DNA of 64,000 bases from Stappia sediminis (GTDB lineage Bacteria > Pseudomonadota > Alphaproteobacteria > Rhizobiales > Stappiaceae): positions 310,001-374,000 of the forward strand of contig NZ_WUMV01000007.1 of assembly GCF_009826895.1 (NCBI RefSeq). The letters run 5' to 3'. The position numbers and the translations under genes are program-made. The notes beneath the pieces were generated by a model. That model did no database searches. It was not told the DNA's origin and was given only the letters and a program-made list of their open reading frames with translations. Below are positions 9,493 through 17,205 of this stretch, piece by piece (within the stretch, counting starts at the first letter, position 1; each line of letters starts with the position of its first letter).

Positions 9493-10515
9493 ATGTCTGA
9501 TCTAATGGATAAAATATTCCGTTTTGCCAATGGACTATTTTCAAACGCACTGGAAGGCGATATTCGAAAGAATAAGCGGAAATTCGAATTATCCGCCAAC
9601 GCCGGAAACCTAGAGTATATTTCGGAATTTATTTTATATACCTATGAAGGGGAGCTTGGAGTGGAATGCAATTCCGGAGAAATACTACAAAAGTTTAGAA
9701 TCCTGAAAAACCGACCGCGAATGAGGAAAGAGTTTTTCCGACCTCAAATTCCGAGCATCCCGGCAATACTTAAAAAGAAAGGGCGCGCTTTTGACTCCAT
9801 CGTAGCAGTCAATCATGCGTTGCCCGCCGATTTCCGGACATTGTGCCTGGTCGTTTTTGCTAATAGAACCTTGTTTGAACTTTCCGGAATACCGGAAGGA
9901 ACACCACTTTTCGTAAGCCTGAAGATCGGCGCATTGCCCCATATGCAGGATGCGCTCGAAGCCGGTTATTTCTTGCCGGGAGCAACTTTGATGACTTGGC
10001 AGCGGGAGTTTGTGAAAGCAGACAAGATATATGAGCTGGATTTTCAGATACCGTCCAAGGCGGTAATCCTGAAAACTTCCCAGCGGATGAGAAATACGTT
10101 CGATATTAGTGCCGCCACTGAAAATTCAGTTGTTTTCATGCTTTCCAGACATGAGTCATTTCCAGAATCCGAATTCGTCGAAGAACTTCGGAAGGAGAAA
10201 CTCTTCGACGCGCACGAGGTTCGATTTATCGACCCCGATCAAGCGAAGCTTGGCGATATCGTCGAATCCGTGGCAAACGCCACCTGCGTAATTGGCCCTA
10301 CTTCGCCCTACTTGGCAGCCGCAATATTTCGCCTGCCTGAAAAGCCTTCCCTTATCGAAATTACGGAAGATGGAAAACCTACCGCCTTCAACAAAGAACT
10401 GATTTGCTCTTTGGACGGAAAATACTTGTCGACGTCGAAGAACGTTACCGAAATTTTGTCAGCAATAAAGGCGATACATCAAAACAGACATTTCGATAAG
10501 CATAAAGGGGAATGA
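9493..10515 (+). CDS. Orphan protein resembling GT61-type (DUF563) glycosyltransferases
   Basis: The 340-aa product is Lys-, Glu- and Phe-rich, and its codons are visibly A+T-rich beside those of its neighbours, a sign of horizontal transfer. I do not recognise a clear family. The layout recalls GT61-like capsular or O-antigen glycosyltransferases: PHMQDALEAGYFLPGA (about 149-164), KADKIYELDF (about 175-184), then a C-terminal half with FMLSRHESFPESEFVEEL (215-232), RFIDPD (244-249), LGDIVESVANATCVIGPTS (253-271) and YLAAAIF. In GT61 the equivalent loop normally carries a G-x-H-G-A-type motif; here it is GPTSPYLAAA, so the family call is weak. No signal peptide or helix is seen, so it is probably cytoplasmic. 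It stands alone, without other polysaccharide genes. Confidence 0.5.
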   Translation: MSDLMDKIFRFANGLFSNALEGDIRKNKRKFELSANAGNLEYISEFILYTYEGELGVECNSGEILQKFRILKNRPRMRKEFFRPQIPSIPAILKKKGRAFDSIVAVNHALPADFRTLCLVVFANRTLFELSGIPEGTPLFVSLKIGALPHMQDALEAGYFLPGATLMTWQREFVKADKIYELDFQIPSKAVILKTSQRMRNTFDISAATENSVVFMLSRHESFPESEFVEELRKEKLFDAHEVRFIDPDQAKLGDIVESVANATCVIGPTSPYLAAAIFRLPEKPSLIEITEDGKPTAFNKELICSLDGKYLSTSKNVTEILSAIKAIHQNRHFDKHKGE

Positions 10516-10618
10516 TACTTCTCCGGATATGACGTTTACGGCGGCAGGGCACATTCTCATCGACGGAAACTCCAAGAACCGACTTCCACTCATGATAAGG
10601 GCGCAACTCGCCTGAAGA

Positions 10619-12655
10619 TTAAATATCCTTGAGAAGGCGCAGCGCATCGTAGATCGCCGCATGCGTGTTGCGCGCGGAGACGGCGTCTCCGATCCGGAAA
10701 AGCTGGAATTCACCGTCCGGGTTACGGACGACCGACTGCGGCATACCGGCGATCAGGTCTTCATGCGATATCTCACCGAGGTTCGAGGAGGCCGGCTTGA
10801 GTTCGAAGTAGAGTTCATCCAGCGGGATGGTCCCGTGGTTGATAACCACCTGGTCGAACGTTCTTTTCCTGGCAATACCGCCATAGTCGCTGCCGACATG
10901 GGCAATCAGGTGATTGCCGTCCTTCTCTACCCCATCAAGGCGGTAAGTAACCGTGAAGGTGACATCCAGTTTTTGAAGCGAGCGCATGTACGGCACAAGA
11001 TTCATGGCCATGACCTCGGGCGCGAACGCGCGGTCGGGCGTCATGATCTCGACCCTGGCTCCGGCGTTCGCAAGGATTTCAGCGGCCTGCAGCCCCGCAT
11101 GATCGCCGGCGTCGTCGTAGACGAGAACGTCGGTCCCCGGCTTCACGTCTGCGGAGATGATATCCCAGGATGAAACGACGAGTTCATTGCCCTTTGACAG
11201 CACCTCGGTATGCGGCATTCCGCCCGTGGCGATGATGACGACGTCGGGCTTTTCCTCCCTGACGGCGCCGGCCTCGGCCCAGGTGCTGAAGCGGAAGGCC
11301 ACCCCGTGCTTCTCACACTGCGCCATGCGCCAGTCGATGATGCTGATCATCTCCTTGCGGCGCGGACTTTGCGCGGTCAGGCGGATTTGCCCGCCGGGAT
11401 CGCCTGCGGCTTCGAAGACGACGACGTCGTGTCCGCGCTCCCCTGCAACCCGTGCCGCCTCCATTCCGGCCGGTCCCGCACCGACGATGACGACCTTCTT
11501 GCGCTTTTCCGCCCTAGAAACGGTGTGCGGCATGGAAAGCTCGCGCCCGGTCGCCGCGTTGTGGATACAGTAGGCGGCGCCACCCTGGTAGATGCGGTCC
11601 AGACAGTAGTTCGCTCCGACGCAAGGGCGGATCTCGTCCTCCCGCCTCTCCATGATCTTGCGAACGATATGCGGGTCCGTCATGTGCGCGCGGGTCATGC
11701 CGACCATATCGAGCTTTCCGCTTGCGATCGCATGGCGCGCGGTCGCCACGTCCGGGATCTTCGCGGCATGAAAGGTCGGGAAGTTTGTGGCTGCGCGAAC
11801 TTCGCCCGCGAAATCCAGATGCGGGGAGTTGGCCATGCCCTGAATCGGGATCACGTCGGTGAGGCCGGCGTCGGTATCGATATGCCCCCTGACGACGTTC
11901 AGGAAATCCACCATGCCGCTGTCCTTGAGGCGCCTGGAGATTTCCAGCCCGTCCTCCCGGGTCAGGCCGCCTTCGAGCATTTCGTCGCCCGTGTAGCGGA
12001 TGCCGACGATGAAATCGGGACCGACACGCTTGCGGATTTCCTTCAGCACGTCGAAGGCGAAGCGCAGCCTGTTGTCGAGCGAGCCGCCGTAAGGACCTTC
12101 GAGTTCGTTCGTCAGGGGAGACCAGAACTGGTCCATGAGGTGGCCGTAGGCCTGCAGTTCGATACCGTCCATGCCGCCGGCCTTCATGCGTTCGGCGGCA
12201 TCTGCGTAATCCTTGATGATCCGCTCGATGTCCCAGTCTTCCATCTTCTTGGGAAATGCGCGGTGAGCCGCTTCCCGGTGATGGGAGGGGGATAAGACCG
12301 GCAGCCAGAACCCCTTGTCCCAGCGCGTGCGGCGGCCGAGATGGGTAAGCTGGATCATGATCGCAGCGCCCTCTTCGTGCACCGCGTCCGTCAATTCCTT
12401 TATCCACGGCACCACCTCGTCCTTGTAGACGAGAAGGTTGTTGAAGACCGGCGGACTGTCCTTCGAAACAGCTGCGGAGCCGGCGGTCATCGTCATGGCC
12501 ACGCCCCCCCTTGCCCGCTCGGCATGATAGGCGCGGTACCGCTCCTTCGGCATCCCGTCTTCCGGGTACGCAGGCTCATGCGCCGTCACGATGATGCGAT
12601 TGCGCAGCGTAAGGTGCTTGAGCTGAAAAGGCTGAAGAAGAGGATCTTTCGACAT
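10619..12655 (-). CDS. NADH:flavin oxidoreductase of the trimethylamine dehydrogenase / N-methylproline demethylase type
   Basis: The 678-aa protein has an Old-Yellow-Enzyme-like FMN TIM barrel (about 5-340), an Fe-S linker, and FAD/NAD-binding Rossmann folds (GAGPAGMEAA from about 392). This is the architecture of trimethylamine/dimethylamine dehydrogenase, 2,4-dienoyl-CoA reductase and N-methylproline demethylases. Barrel landmarks include LRNRIIVTAH, the run LEGPYGGSLDNRLRFAFDVL and GMTRAHMTDP. The linker has Cys345, Cys351 and Cys363 but Ala348 where trimethylamine dehydrogenase has its second cluster Cys, so the 4Fe-4S ligation is altered. It is divergent from a TetR-type regulator across a long inverted repeat. 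Demethylation of an N-methylated amine or betaine is the likely role; the substrate is inferred only. Confidence 0.85.
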   Translation of the reverse strand: MSKDPLLQPFQLKHLTLRNRIIVTAHEPAYPEDGMPKERYRAYHAERARGGVAMTMTAGSAAVSKDSPPVFNNLLVYKDEVVPWIKELTDAVHEEGAAIMIQLTHLGRRTRWDKGFWLPVLSPSHHREAAHRAFPKKMEDWDIERIIKDYADAAERMKAGGMDGIELQAYGHLMDQFWSPLTNELEGPYGGSLDNRLRFAFDVLKEIRKRVGPDFIVGIRYTGDEMLEGGLTREDGLEISRRLKDSGMVDFLNVVRGHIDTDAGLTDVIPIQGMANSPHLDFAGEVRAATNFPTFHAAKIPDVATARHAIASGKLDMVGMTRAHMTDPHIVRKIMERREDEIRPCVGANYCLDRIYQGGAAYCIHNAATGRELSMPHTVSRAEKRKKVVIVGAGPAGMEAARVAGERGHDVVVFEAAGDPGGQIRLTAQSPRRKEMISIIDWRMAQCEKHGVAFRFSTWAEAGAVREEKPDVVIIATGGMPHTEVLSKGNELVVSSWDIISADVKPGTDVLVYDDAGDHAGLQAAEILANAGARVEIMTPDRAFAPEVMAMNLVPYMRSLQKLDVTFTVTYRLDGVEKDGNHLIAHVGSDYGGIARKRTFDQVVINHGTIPLDELYFELKPASSNLGEISHEDLIAGMPQSVVRNPDGEFQLFRIGDAVSARNTHAAIYDALRLLKDI

Positions 12656-12700
12656 CCATCGCGCTCCAATCCGGATGAGTGAGCGAAGAATAAGGGAAAA

Positions 12701-12758
12701 TGTACACTTATGTCAATTTAATGATCATAATGGCACTTCTAATTGACGTATGTGTACA
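12701..12758. promoter_or_regulatory. 58-bp near-perfect dyad, probable TetR operator
   Basis: Two 18-bp arms at 12701-12718 (TGTACACTTATGTCAATT) and 12741-12758 (AATTGACGTATGTGTACA) match as inverted repeats at 16 of 18 positions. They sit between the divergent flavin oxidoreductase and TetR-type genes, with ATGATCAT (12721-12728) in the spacer. The 40-bp arm-to-arm period is consistent with two regulator dimers, one in front of each promoter. Confidence 0.7.
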
Positions 12759-12779
12759 TTTAAAATATGAAACAATGTC

Positions 12780-13406
12780 ATGGAGCAGTCTTCGAACGAT
12801 AGCGGCTGGCGTGGATCTGCGGATGTCTGGCTGAGCGCGGCATACGAGGCGCTGTTGCTCGGCGGTGTCGATGCCGTCAAGATCCTGCCACTGGCGAAAA
12901 AGCTCGGCCTGTCCCGCACAAGCTTCTACTGGTTCTTCAAGGACAGGGAGGAACTGCTTGAAGCCCTGCTCGCGCGGTGGCGAGAAAAAAACACGGGCAA
13001 CCTGGTCAACCGGGCCGGCGCCTACGCCGAAACGATCGCGGAGGCGATGCTGAACGTCTTCGATTGCTGGCTGGACGGCGAGCTGTTCGATTCAAGATTC
13101 GAATTCGCGGTCAGGAGCTGGGCTCTCCAATCCTCCGAATTACTGGCCGAGGTTCAAAAGGCCGATCGGAAACGCTTGGACGCCCTCACCCAAATGTTCG
13201 TGAAATTCGGGCAAGACGAAAGCCGCGCCGATGTCCGTGCACGCACGATCTACCTTGTTCAGATCGGATACATCTCGATGCAAACGGAGGAAGACATTTC
13301 CGTGCGCATGAAACGCATCCCTGAATACGTGGAAATTTTCACCGGTCAAGCGCCGGAGCAAAGAGAACTCGACCGCTTCTTCGCGCGCCACGGCTATTCC
13401 GCGTAG
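12780..13406 (+). CDS. TetR/AcrR family transcriptional regulator
   Basis: The 208-aa protein has the TetR N-terminal DNA-binding helices (about 14-65). The recognition region reads LAKKLGLSRTSFYWFFKDREELLEALL, where YWFF replaces the commoner YYHF. The rest is an all-helical ligand-binding domain. It is transcribed away from the flavin oxidoreductase gene, and the dyad between them is the obvious binding site, so it most likely represses that gene and itself until an N-methylated substrate or product appears. The ligand cannot be read from the sequence. Confidence 0.88.
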   Translation: MEQSSNDSGWRGSADVWLSAAYEALLLGGVDAVKILPLAKKLGLSRTSFYWFFKDREELLEALLARWREKNTGNLVNRAGAYAETIAEAMLNVFDCWLDGELFDSRFEFAVRSWALQSSELLAEVQKADRKRLDALTQMFVKFGQDESRADVRARTIYLVQIGYISMQTEEDISVRMKRIPEYVEIFTGQAPEQRELDRFFARHGYSA

Positions 13407-13488
13407 CGGCGGCGGGATGCCAACTCGCGCGATATCTTGAGGACTGGCGTGCACTCCCCTCACCCGCCGCGTTTTCAGGGAAGTTCCG

Positions 13489-13677
13489 ACGTCGAAGCTC
13501 TTTCCGCCTCTTGATCCGGGCCGGCGAAAACTCAGGAACAGGATCGTCTTCGGCGCACACACAGCCAATATGGCCGAAGGCGGCATTCCGACCGAACGAT
13601 GCGTGGGGTATTGCGTCGCCCCGCGCCAGGTGCCCTACGCCTTCTTCAAGGGAAGGAAGGCCGCATTGGAGTTATGA
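13489..13677 (+). pseudogene. 5' fragment of a second OYE-type N-demethylase/NADH:flavin oxidoreductase gene
   Basis: This 63-codon frame has no credible start. It encodes FPPLDPGRRKLRNRIVFGAH followed by TANMAEGGIPTERCVGYC, then loses similarity and stops at 13675. The first part matches the N-terminus of OYE-type demethylases, where the pattern is L-x-P-L-x-hG-x(2)-LRNRIV-x(2)-AH followed by -x(5)-G-P-x-ER-x(3)-YY. The equivalent residues open the intact gene at 10619-12655 (LRNRIIVTAH). Nothing resembling the rest of the enzyme follows, so I read it as a truncated remnant. It lies in the 357-bp gap between the TetR-type gene and the FAD oxidase gene, which otherwise holds nothing I recognise. 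Confidence 0.6.
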
Positions 13678-13763
13678 CGAAGCGCCAGCAATACCCGCCC
13701 CGAAGCATTCCAAAATGAGATCAGGCGCATTCTCTCCATTTTTTGACGCCAGATTTCGCCGTG

Positions 13764-15104
13764 TCACTCTTCCCCGGCGCGCCACTCTTTCCAGCGCAGT
13801 AGCGCATTGGCGCCGATCTGCTGAAACGGCTGTGGCGGCAGGCGCCTGGGACCCGCCTCATTCGTGAAGTGCTCGGTGATGGCGCTGGTTTGCCCGCAGG
13901 CAAGCTCTGCCGCGCCGATGCCGGTCAACGTACCACGGGTGGTGCCGAGGCCGTTTTGAACACAGCCGGAATATACGCCCTCTTCAATCTTGCGCATGAC
14001 CGCTACGCCGTTAAGGCTTAGGCAAAGGTGCCCCGCCCAGGCATATTCCATGCGCATTCCCGCCAGCTGCGGAAAGCGCCGGTCGAACTTGCGTTGCATG
14101 ACTTTGGCGGCTCGCGCCATCTCCGCCTTCGACGGCAGGGCGTTCGGCCGCACGGTGGCGCAAGTGCGCGTCAAGATGCGGCTGCCGCCCTGCCCCTTGT
14201 CGATCTTGCGCACGGTCGTTCCCATCGGATCCGAAGGGGTGATCCCCCAGCGCGGCTTCCCGCCGATCCTTGCCAGCGCAGCATCGTCCAGTTCGGCCGT
14301 CATCACCGCATAGAGGAAGAGTTGCACCAGTCGCCCCCGCTCGATGCCGAAGCTCTCCAGATGTCCGTTCACCGTCAGGATCACCCGCGAGGTGCTGATG
14401 CTCCCTTTTCGGGTTGCAACCCGCCATGCGCCGCCCTGCCGTTCAAAGCCGACGACGGGGCTGTTCTCGAAGATTTCGACCCCGCGCGCCGCAAGCCCGG
14501 TCCCCACTCCCCGAATATAGCCTGCCGGCTGCAGCATCACCGTTCCCGGCGTGAACAGGCCCGAGATATAGTGACGCGATCCCGTCAGCTCATACATCTG
14601 CCCGGGATCCAGCATTTCGCTGGCCTCTCCTAGTGAGGCGAGATGGCGGGCATAGCTTTCGTTATGGGCCTGCGCCATCGCGCTCGCGGCACCGTTCACC
14701 TTTCCGGCCGGATCGAAATAGCGGGTATCGATTCCGTATTCCTCGACAGCCTCACGGGCGAAACCGATCGCCTGACGGTTGAGATCGATCATCGTCCGGT
14801 CTTCGCCCGCGCCGGCATAATCGTGCGAGTTCAGATTATGCGGCAGGTCGATCATAAAGCCGGAATTTCGCCCGGCCGCCCCTTCGGCCAGGCGTCCGGC
14901 CTCGAGTACCGTTATGCGCGCGCCGGGCTGCAACTGTGTCAGCCTGCGTGCCGCGGAAAGCCCGGCAAAGCCGCCGCCGACAATCACGAAATCGGCGGTC
15001 CGGTCACTTTCAAGCTGCCGCGCCTGCGCTTGCGGCGCAAGTATCGCGTTCCAGGCTGCCGGCCCTTGCTGGACCGGCAGGCGTCGGGCGCAATAGCGGC
15101 TCAA
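13764..15104 (-). CDS. FAD-dependent amino acid oxidase/dehydrogenase (DAO family)
   Basis: The 446-aa product belongs to the DAO family of flavoproteins that oxidise amino acids or N-substituted amines. The Rossmann motif IVGGGFAGLSAARRL lies at about 41-55, preceded by a roughly 35-residue lead with the GPAAWNAIL motif common in this subgroup. GRNSGFMIDLPH (about 79-90) forms the second FAD contact, and a C-terminal segment with MEYAWAGHLCLSLNGVAV closes the substrate pocket. The start is a TTG at 15104 that overlaps the stop of a mini-ORF as TTGA, so it is the last gene of an operon with a GntR regulator and a DapA-family lyase. This fits oxidation of a cyclic or N-modified amino acid, for instance in hydroxyproline-type catabolism (inference). 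Confidence 0.85.
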   Translation of the reverse strand: MSRYCARRLPVQQGPAAWNAILAPQAQARQLESDRTADFVIVGGGFAGLSAARRLTQLQPGARITVLEAGRLAEGAAGRNSGFMIDLPHNLNSHDYAGAGEDRTMIDLNRQAIGFAREAVEEYGIDTRYFDPAGKVNGAASAMAQAHNESYARHLASLGEASEMLDPGQMYELTGSRHYISGLFTPGTVMLQPAGYIRGVGTGLAARGVEIFENSPVVGFERQGGAWRVATRKGSISTSRVILTVNGHLESFGIERGRLVQLFLYAVMTAELDDAALARIGGKPRWGITPSDPMGTTVRKIDKGQGGSRILTRTCATVRPNALPSKAEMARAAKVMQRKFDRRFPQLAGMRMEYAWAGHLCLSLNGVAVMRKIEEGVYSGCVQNGLGTTRGTLTGIGAAELACGQTSAITEHFTNEAGPRRLPPQPFQQIGANALLRWKEWRAGEE

Positions 15105-15262
15105 TCCACGGCCTCGTCACTACCGTCGCTGAGATCGAGCCAGATCGTCTTGCCGCTGCCGAGGCTTTCCATGGCCGCAAGCTCGCGGCACTCACGCTTC
15201 ATCGGTTTGGCCAGGCGGGTCGGTGCCCGCTTGCGCTCTCCCGCAGCCGGTAGATCGGTCAT
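15101..15262 (-). CDS. 53-aa mini-ORF translationally locked between two enzyme genes
   Basis: The frame starts with ATG at 15262, overlapping the stop of the DapA-family gene (ATGA), and its TGA overlaps the TTG start of the FAD oxidase gene (TTGA). The predicted peptide begins MTDLPAAGERKRAPTRLAKP and continues KRECRELAAMESLGSGKTIW to an acidic end. The portion ELAAMESLGSGKTI resembles the N-terminal region of aldehyde dehydrogenases (ELAxLESLDxGKP), so it may be the in-frame scar of a deleted aldehyde dehydrogenase gene. It could equally be a genuine small protein kept to couple translation. I do not recognise a named family. Confidence 0.5.
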   Translation of the reverse strand: MTDLPAAGERKRAPTRLAKPMKRECRELAAMESLGSGKTIWLDLSDGSDEAVD

Positions 15263-16188
15263 TCGGCAGCCCTCGTGTCGGACGTGGATTCGGCATCGAT
15301 GGCGGCAACGGTTTGCTGTAGAACGCGCACGACCTGTTCAAGCGAACGCTTTTCGTCCTCGTCGAGGGGCTTGAGCGGCGGGCGCGGCGGGCCGGCGCGA
15401 TGGCCGTTCAGCTCGCAGCCATGCTTGATGCATTGGATGAACTTTCCGCCCTGTTCGAGGACCCGCATCAGCGGCATCATCGCAGACATGATCCGGCGTC
15501 CCTTGTCGAAATTGCCTTCAACGGCACAAGCCCTCCATAGGGCCATATGCTCGGCCGGCAGGAAGTTCGATCCACCGCACACCCAACTGCGGGCACCCCA
15601 GGCAAAGAACTCCAGCGCCTGATCGTCCATGCCGCAGGACATCTGGATATGCGGATAGTCGCACGCCAGAAGATGCACGCGGTTGATGTCGCCCGAACTT
15701 TCCTTGATGGCGCGGAAGTTGCGGCTGGGGCCGACGCGGTCGAGAAACTCTTCGCCCATGTTGACGCCCATCCGACCCGGATAGTTGTAGAGCATGATCG
15801 GCAGGTCCGCGGCCTGGTCGATGGCGAGCGCATTCAGCGCATTTTCGCGCTCCGTCGGCACGGAATAGGGCGGAGACCCGACAAGGATGGCATCTGCGCC
15901 GATTTTGGCCGCCGTCTCGGCCATCTTGATCGAATCCGGCAACCGGATTGCAATGGTGCCGATGATCAACGGCACCCTGCCCCCGATTATCTCTTTGGAG
16001 AGCGCCGCCATTTCGACTCGCTCTTCCATGGACTGGGCGTAATATTCTCCGGTCGAACCACCGTTGATGATGCCGTTAACGCCCGAGGCGATCAGAAACT
16101 CGATCATCGCGGCGAATGCGTCGCGGTCGATGGCGCCGTCCTCACGATGCGGCGTGATGACGGGCGTGTATATGCCTTCGAATTTCAT
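15259..16188 (-). CDS. DapA-family lyase/aldolase (dihydrodipicolinate synthase / N-acetylneuraminate lyase superfamily)
   Basis: The 309-aa protein (ATG at 16188, MKFEGIYTPVITPH) is a class I aldolase-type TIM barrel. GGSTGE (43-48) binds the substrate carboxylate, Tyr134 in LYNYPGRMG and the Schiff-base Lys162 in AIKESSGD are in place. The length is close to that of the family. The context (GntR regulator upstream, FAD amino acid oxidase downstream) argues against lysine biosynthesis and for catabolism, where family members act as deaminases or lyases, for example on pyrroline-4-hydroxy-2-carboxylate or sugar acids. Its start overlaps the regulator's stop as ATGA and its stop overlaps the next ORF, so the operon is tightly coupled. 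Confidence 0.87.
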   Translation of the reverse strand: MKFEGIYTPVITPHREDGAIDRDAFAAMIEFLIASGVNGIINGGSTGEYYAQSMEERVEMAALSKEIIGGRVPLIIGTIAIRLPDSIKMAETAAKIGADAILVGSPPYSVPTERENALNALAIDQAADLPIMLYNYPGRMGVNMGEEFLDRVGPSRNFRAIKESSGDINRVHLLACDYPHIQMSCGMDDQALEFFAWGARSWVCGGSNFLPAEHMALWRACAVEGNFDKGRRIMSAMMPLMRVLEQGGKFIQCIKHGCELNGHRAGPPRPPLKPLDEDEKRSLEQVVRVLQQTVAAIDAESTSDTRAAE

Positions 16189-16907
16189 TGCGCTTCCCTC
16201 TTGTCCTGGATACCCGGCACGCTGCCTAGCGGAATGCGTAAGCCTGCAGGGGTGACGAAGCTTTCGATCTCTGCGCGCGAAAGTTCCCAATGCGCGACGG
16301 CCAGCTCTGCAGCGGTATCCGCGTCGCCCGCCTCAATCAGTTCGATGAGCCGATCGTGCTGGTCGGCGGCGACAGCGCGCTGTTCGGCAAGCGCCCGGTT
16401 TCGCGGGCTATAGAACGTCATGCCGATCCGGGTGTGGTCGATCAGCAGCCGGCGCAGGCTCGGCGCCAGATACTCGTTGTCCGCCATCTCTCCGATGATC
16501 GCGTGAAAACGCTCGTTCATCAGCGCGCGTTCGGCCGTATCGCCATCGCGGATCGCGGCGCGAAACAGCAGCTGCGTATCCTTTAGCCGCATGATCTGGC
16601 TCGGTTTCGCGTGTTCGGCGGCCAACCGCGTCACCGCGGCATAGATCATCGGCGCCGCGACGAAAAAATTCCTGAGCGTCTTGTGCGTCATCGGCGCGAC
16701 CTGCGCGCCGCGATTTTCGTAGAGCACGACAAAGCCGTCGCCCGCGAGTTGCCGCAGCACCTCGCGCAGCGGCGGGCGGGAGATCCGATAGGCTTCCGCA
16801 AGCCGGGTCTCGTCGAGATAGCTGCCAGGCTCCAACTCCTGCGTGAGGATCCGCTTCCGCAGATCCTCCAGGCAGATCGCCTTTTTGCTCCTGGTGTCGT
16901 CGCTCAC
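16185..16907 (-). CDS. GntR family regulator with FCD domain
   Basis: The 240-aa protein has the winged-helix GntR domain (about 9-75, with LDETRLAEAYRISRPPLREVLRQLAGDGFV) and a helical FCD effector domain (about 85-225) of the FadR/VanR class. It is the first gene of the operon it probably controls, overlapping the DapA-family gene by 4 bp. A palindrome about 115 bp upstream of its start (17021-17030) is a plausible operator. Members of this class usually respond to the organic acid or amino acid whose catabolism they control. Confidence 0.88.
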   Translation of the reverse strand: MSDDTRSKKAICLEDLRKRILTQELEPGSYLDETRLAEAYRISRPPLREVLRQLAGDGFVVLYENRGAQVAPMTHKTLRNFFVAAPMIYAAVTRLAAEHAKPSQIMRLKDTQLLFRAAIRDGDTAERALMNERFHAIIGEMADNEYLAPSLRRLLIDHTRIGMTFYSPRNRALAEQRAVAADQHDRLIELIEAGDADTAAELAVAHWELSRAEIESFVTPAGLRIPLGSVPGIQDKREAQ

Positions 16908-17020
16908 CTGCGCCCTCCTGGCTGACGGCCCCGCCGAAAAAATGGGCGCCAGAGAATAGCTCGAAGTTTCCAGCTTCGGGGAAATGCCTGTCCATGATTT
17001 GTAGTCTTAAAATATACATA

Positions 17021-17030
17021 TTGTCTACAA
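17021..17030. promoter_or_regulatory. Candidate GntR operator palindrome
   Basis: TTGTCTACAA is a perfect 4-bp-arm dyad (TTGT-CT-ACAA), inside a wider TTGTAG (16999-17004) / CTACAA (17025-17030) inverted repeat. It lies in an A+T-rich tract upstream of the GntR operon, as expected for an FCD-class operator or an overlapping promoter. Confidence 0.45.
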
Positions 17031-17045
17031 TCGAATTATTGCTGT

Positions 17046-17055
17046 TTCAGGGAGG
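17046..17055 (+). repeat. 10-bp direct repeat, left copy
   Basis: TTCAGGGAGG here is repeated exactly at 17557-17566. The two copies bracket the integrase remnant, and the right copy lies two bases from the encoded tRNA 3' end. It may be an attachment-site or excision scar, but the repeat is short. Confidence 0.35.
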
Positions 17056-17205
17056 AGCCTTACGAACCTGCCAACCGAAGGAACTGTCATCCGATATGAG
17101 AACATCCGGATGATATTTGGCGAGAAACGACGCGGTCACTCCGGCCATCACCGGTTTGACGACTTGCCTTCCTGAAATTGGCTGCTCTTCCTCTTCGGCA
17201 TCAAA

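Noticed and set aside
15259-16188. Annotation as lysine-pathway dapA
   Set aside because: The catalytic residues fit the superfamily, but the GntR regulator and FAD oxidase neighbours indicate a catabolic lyase.
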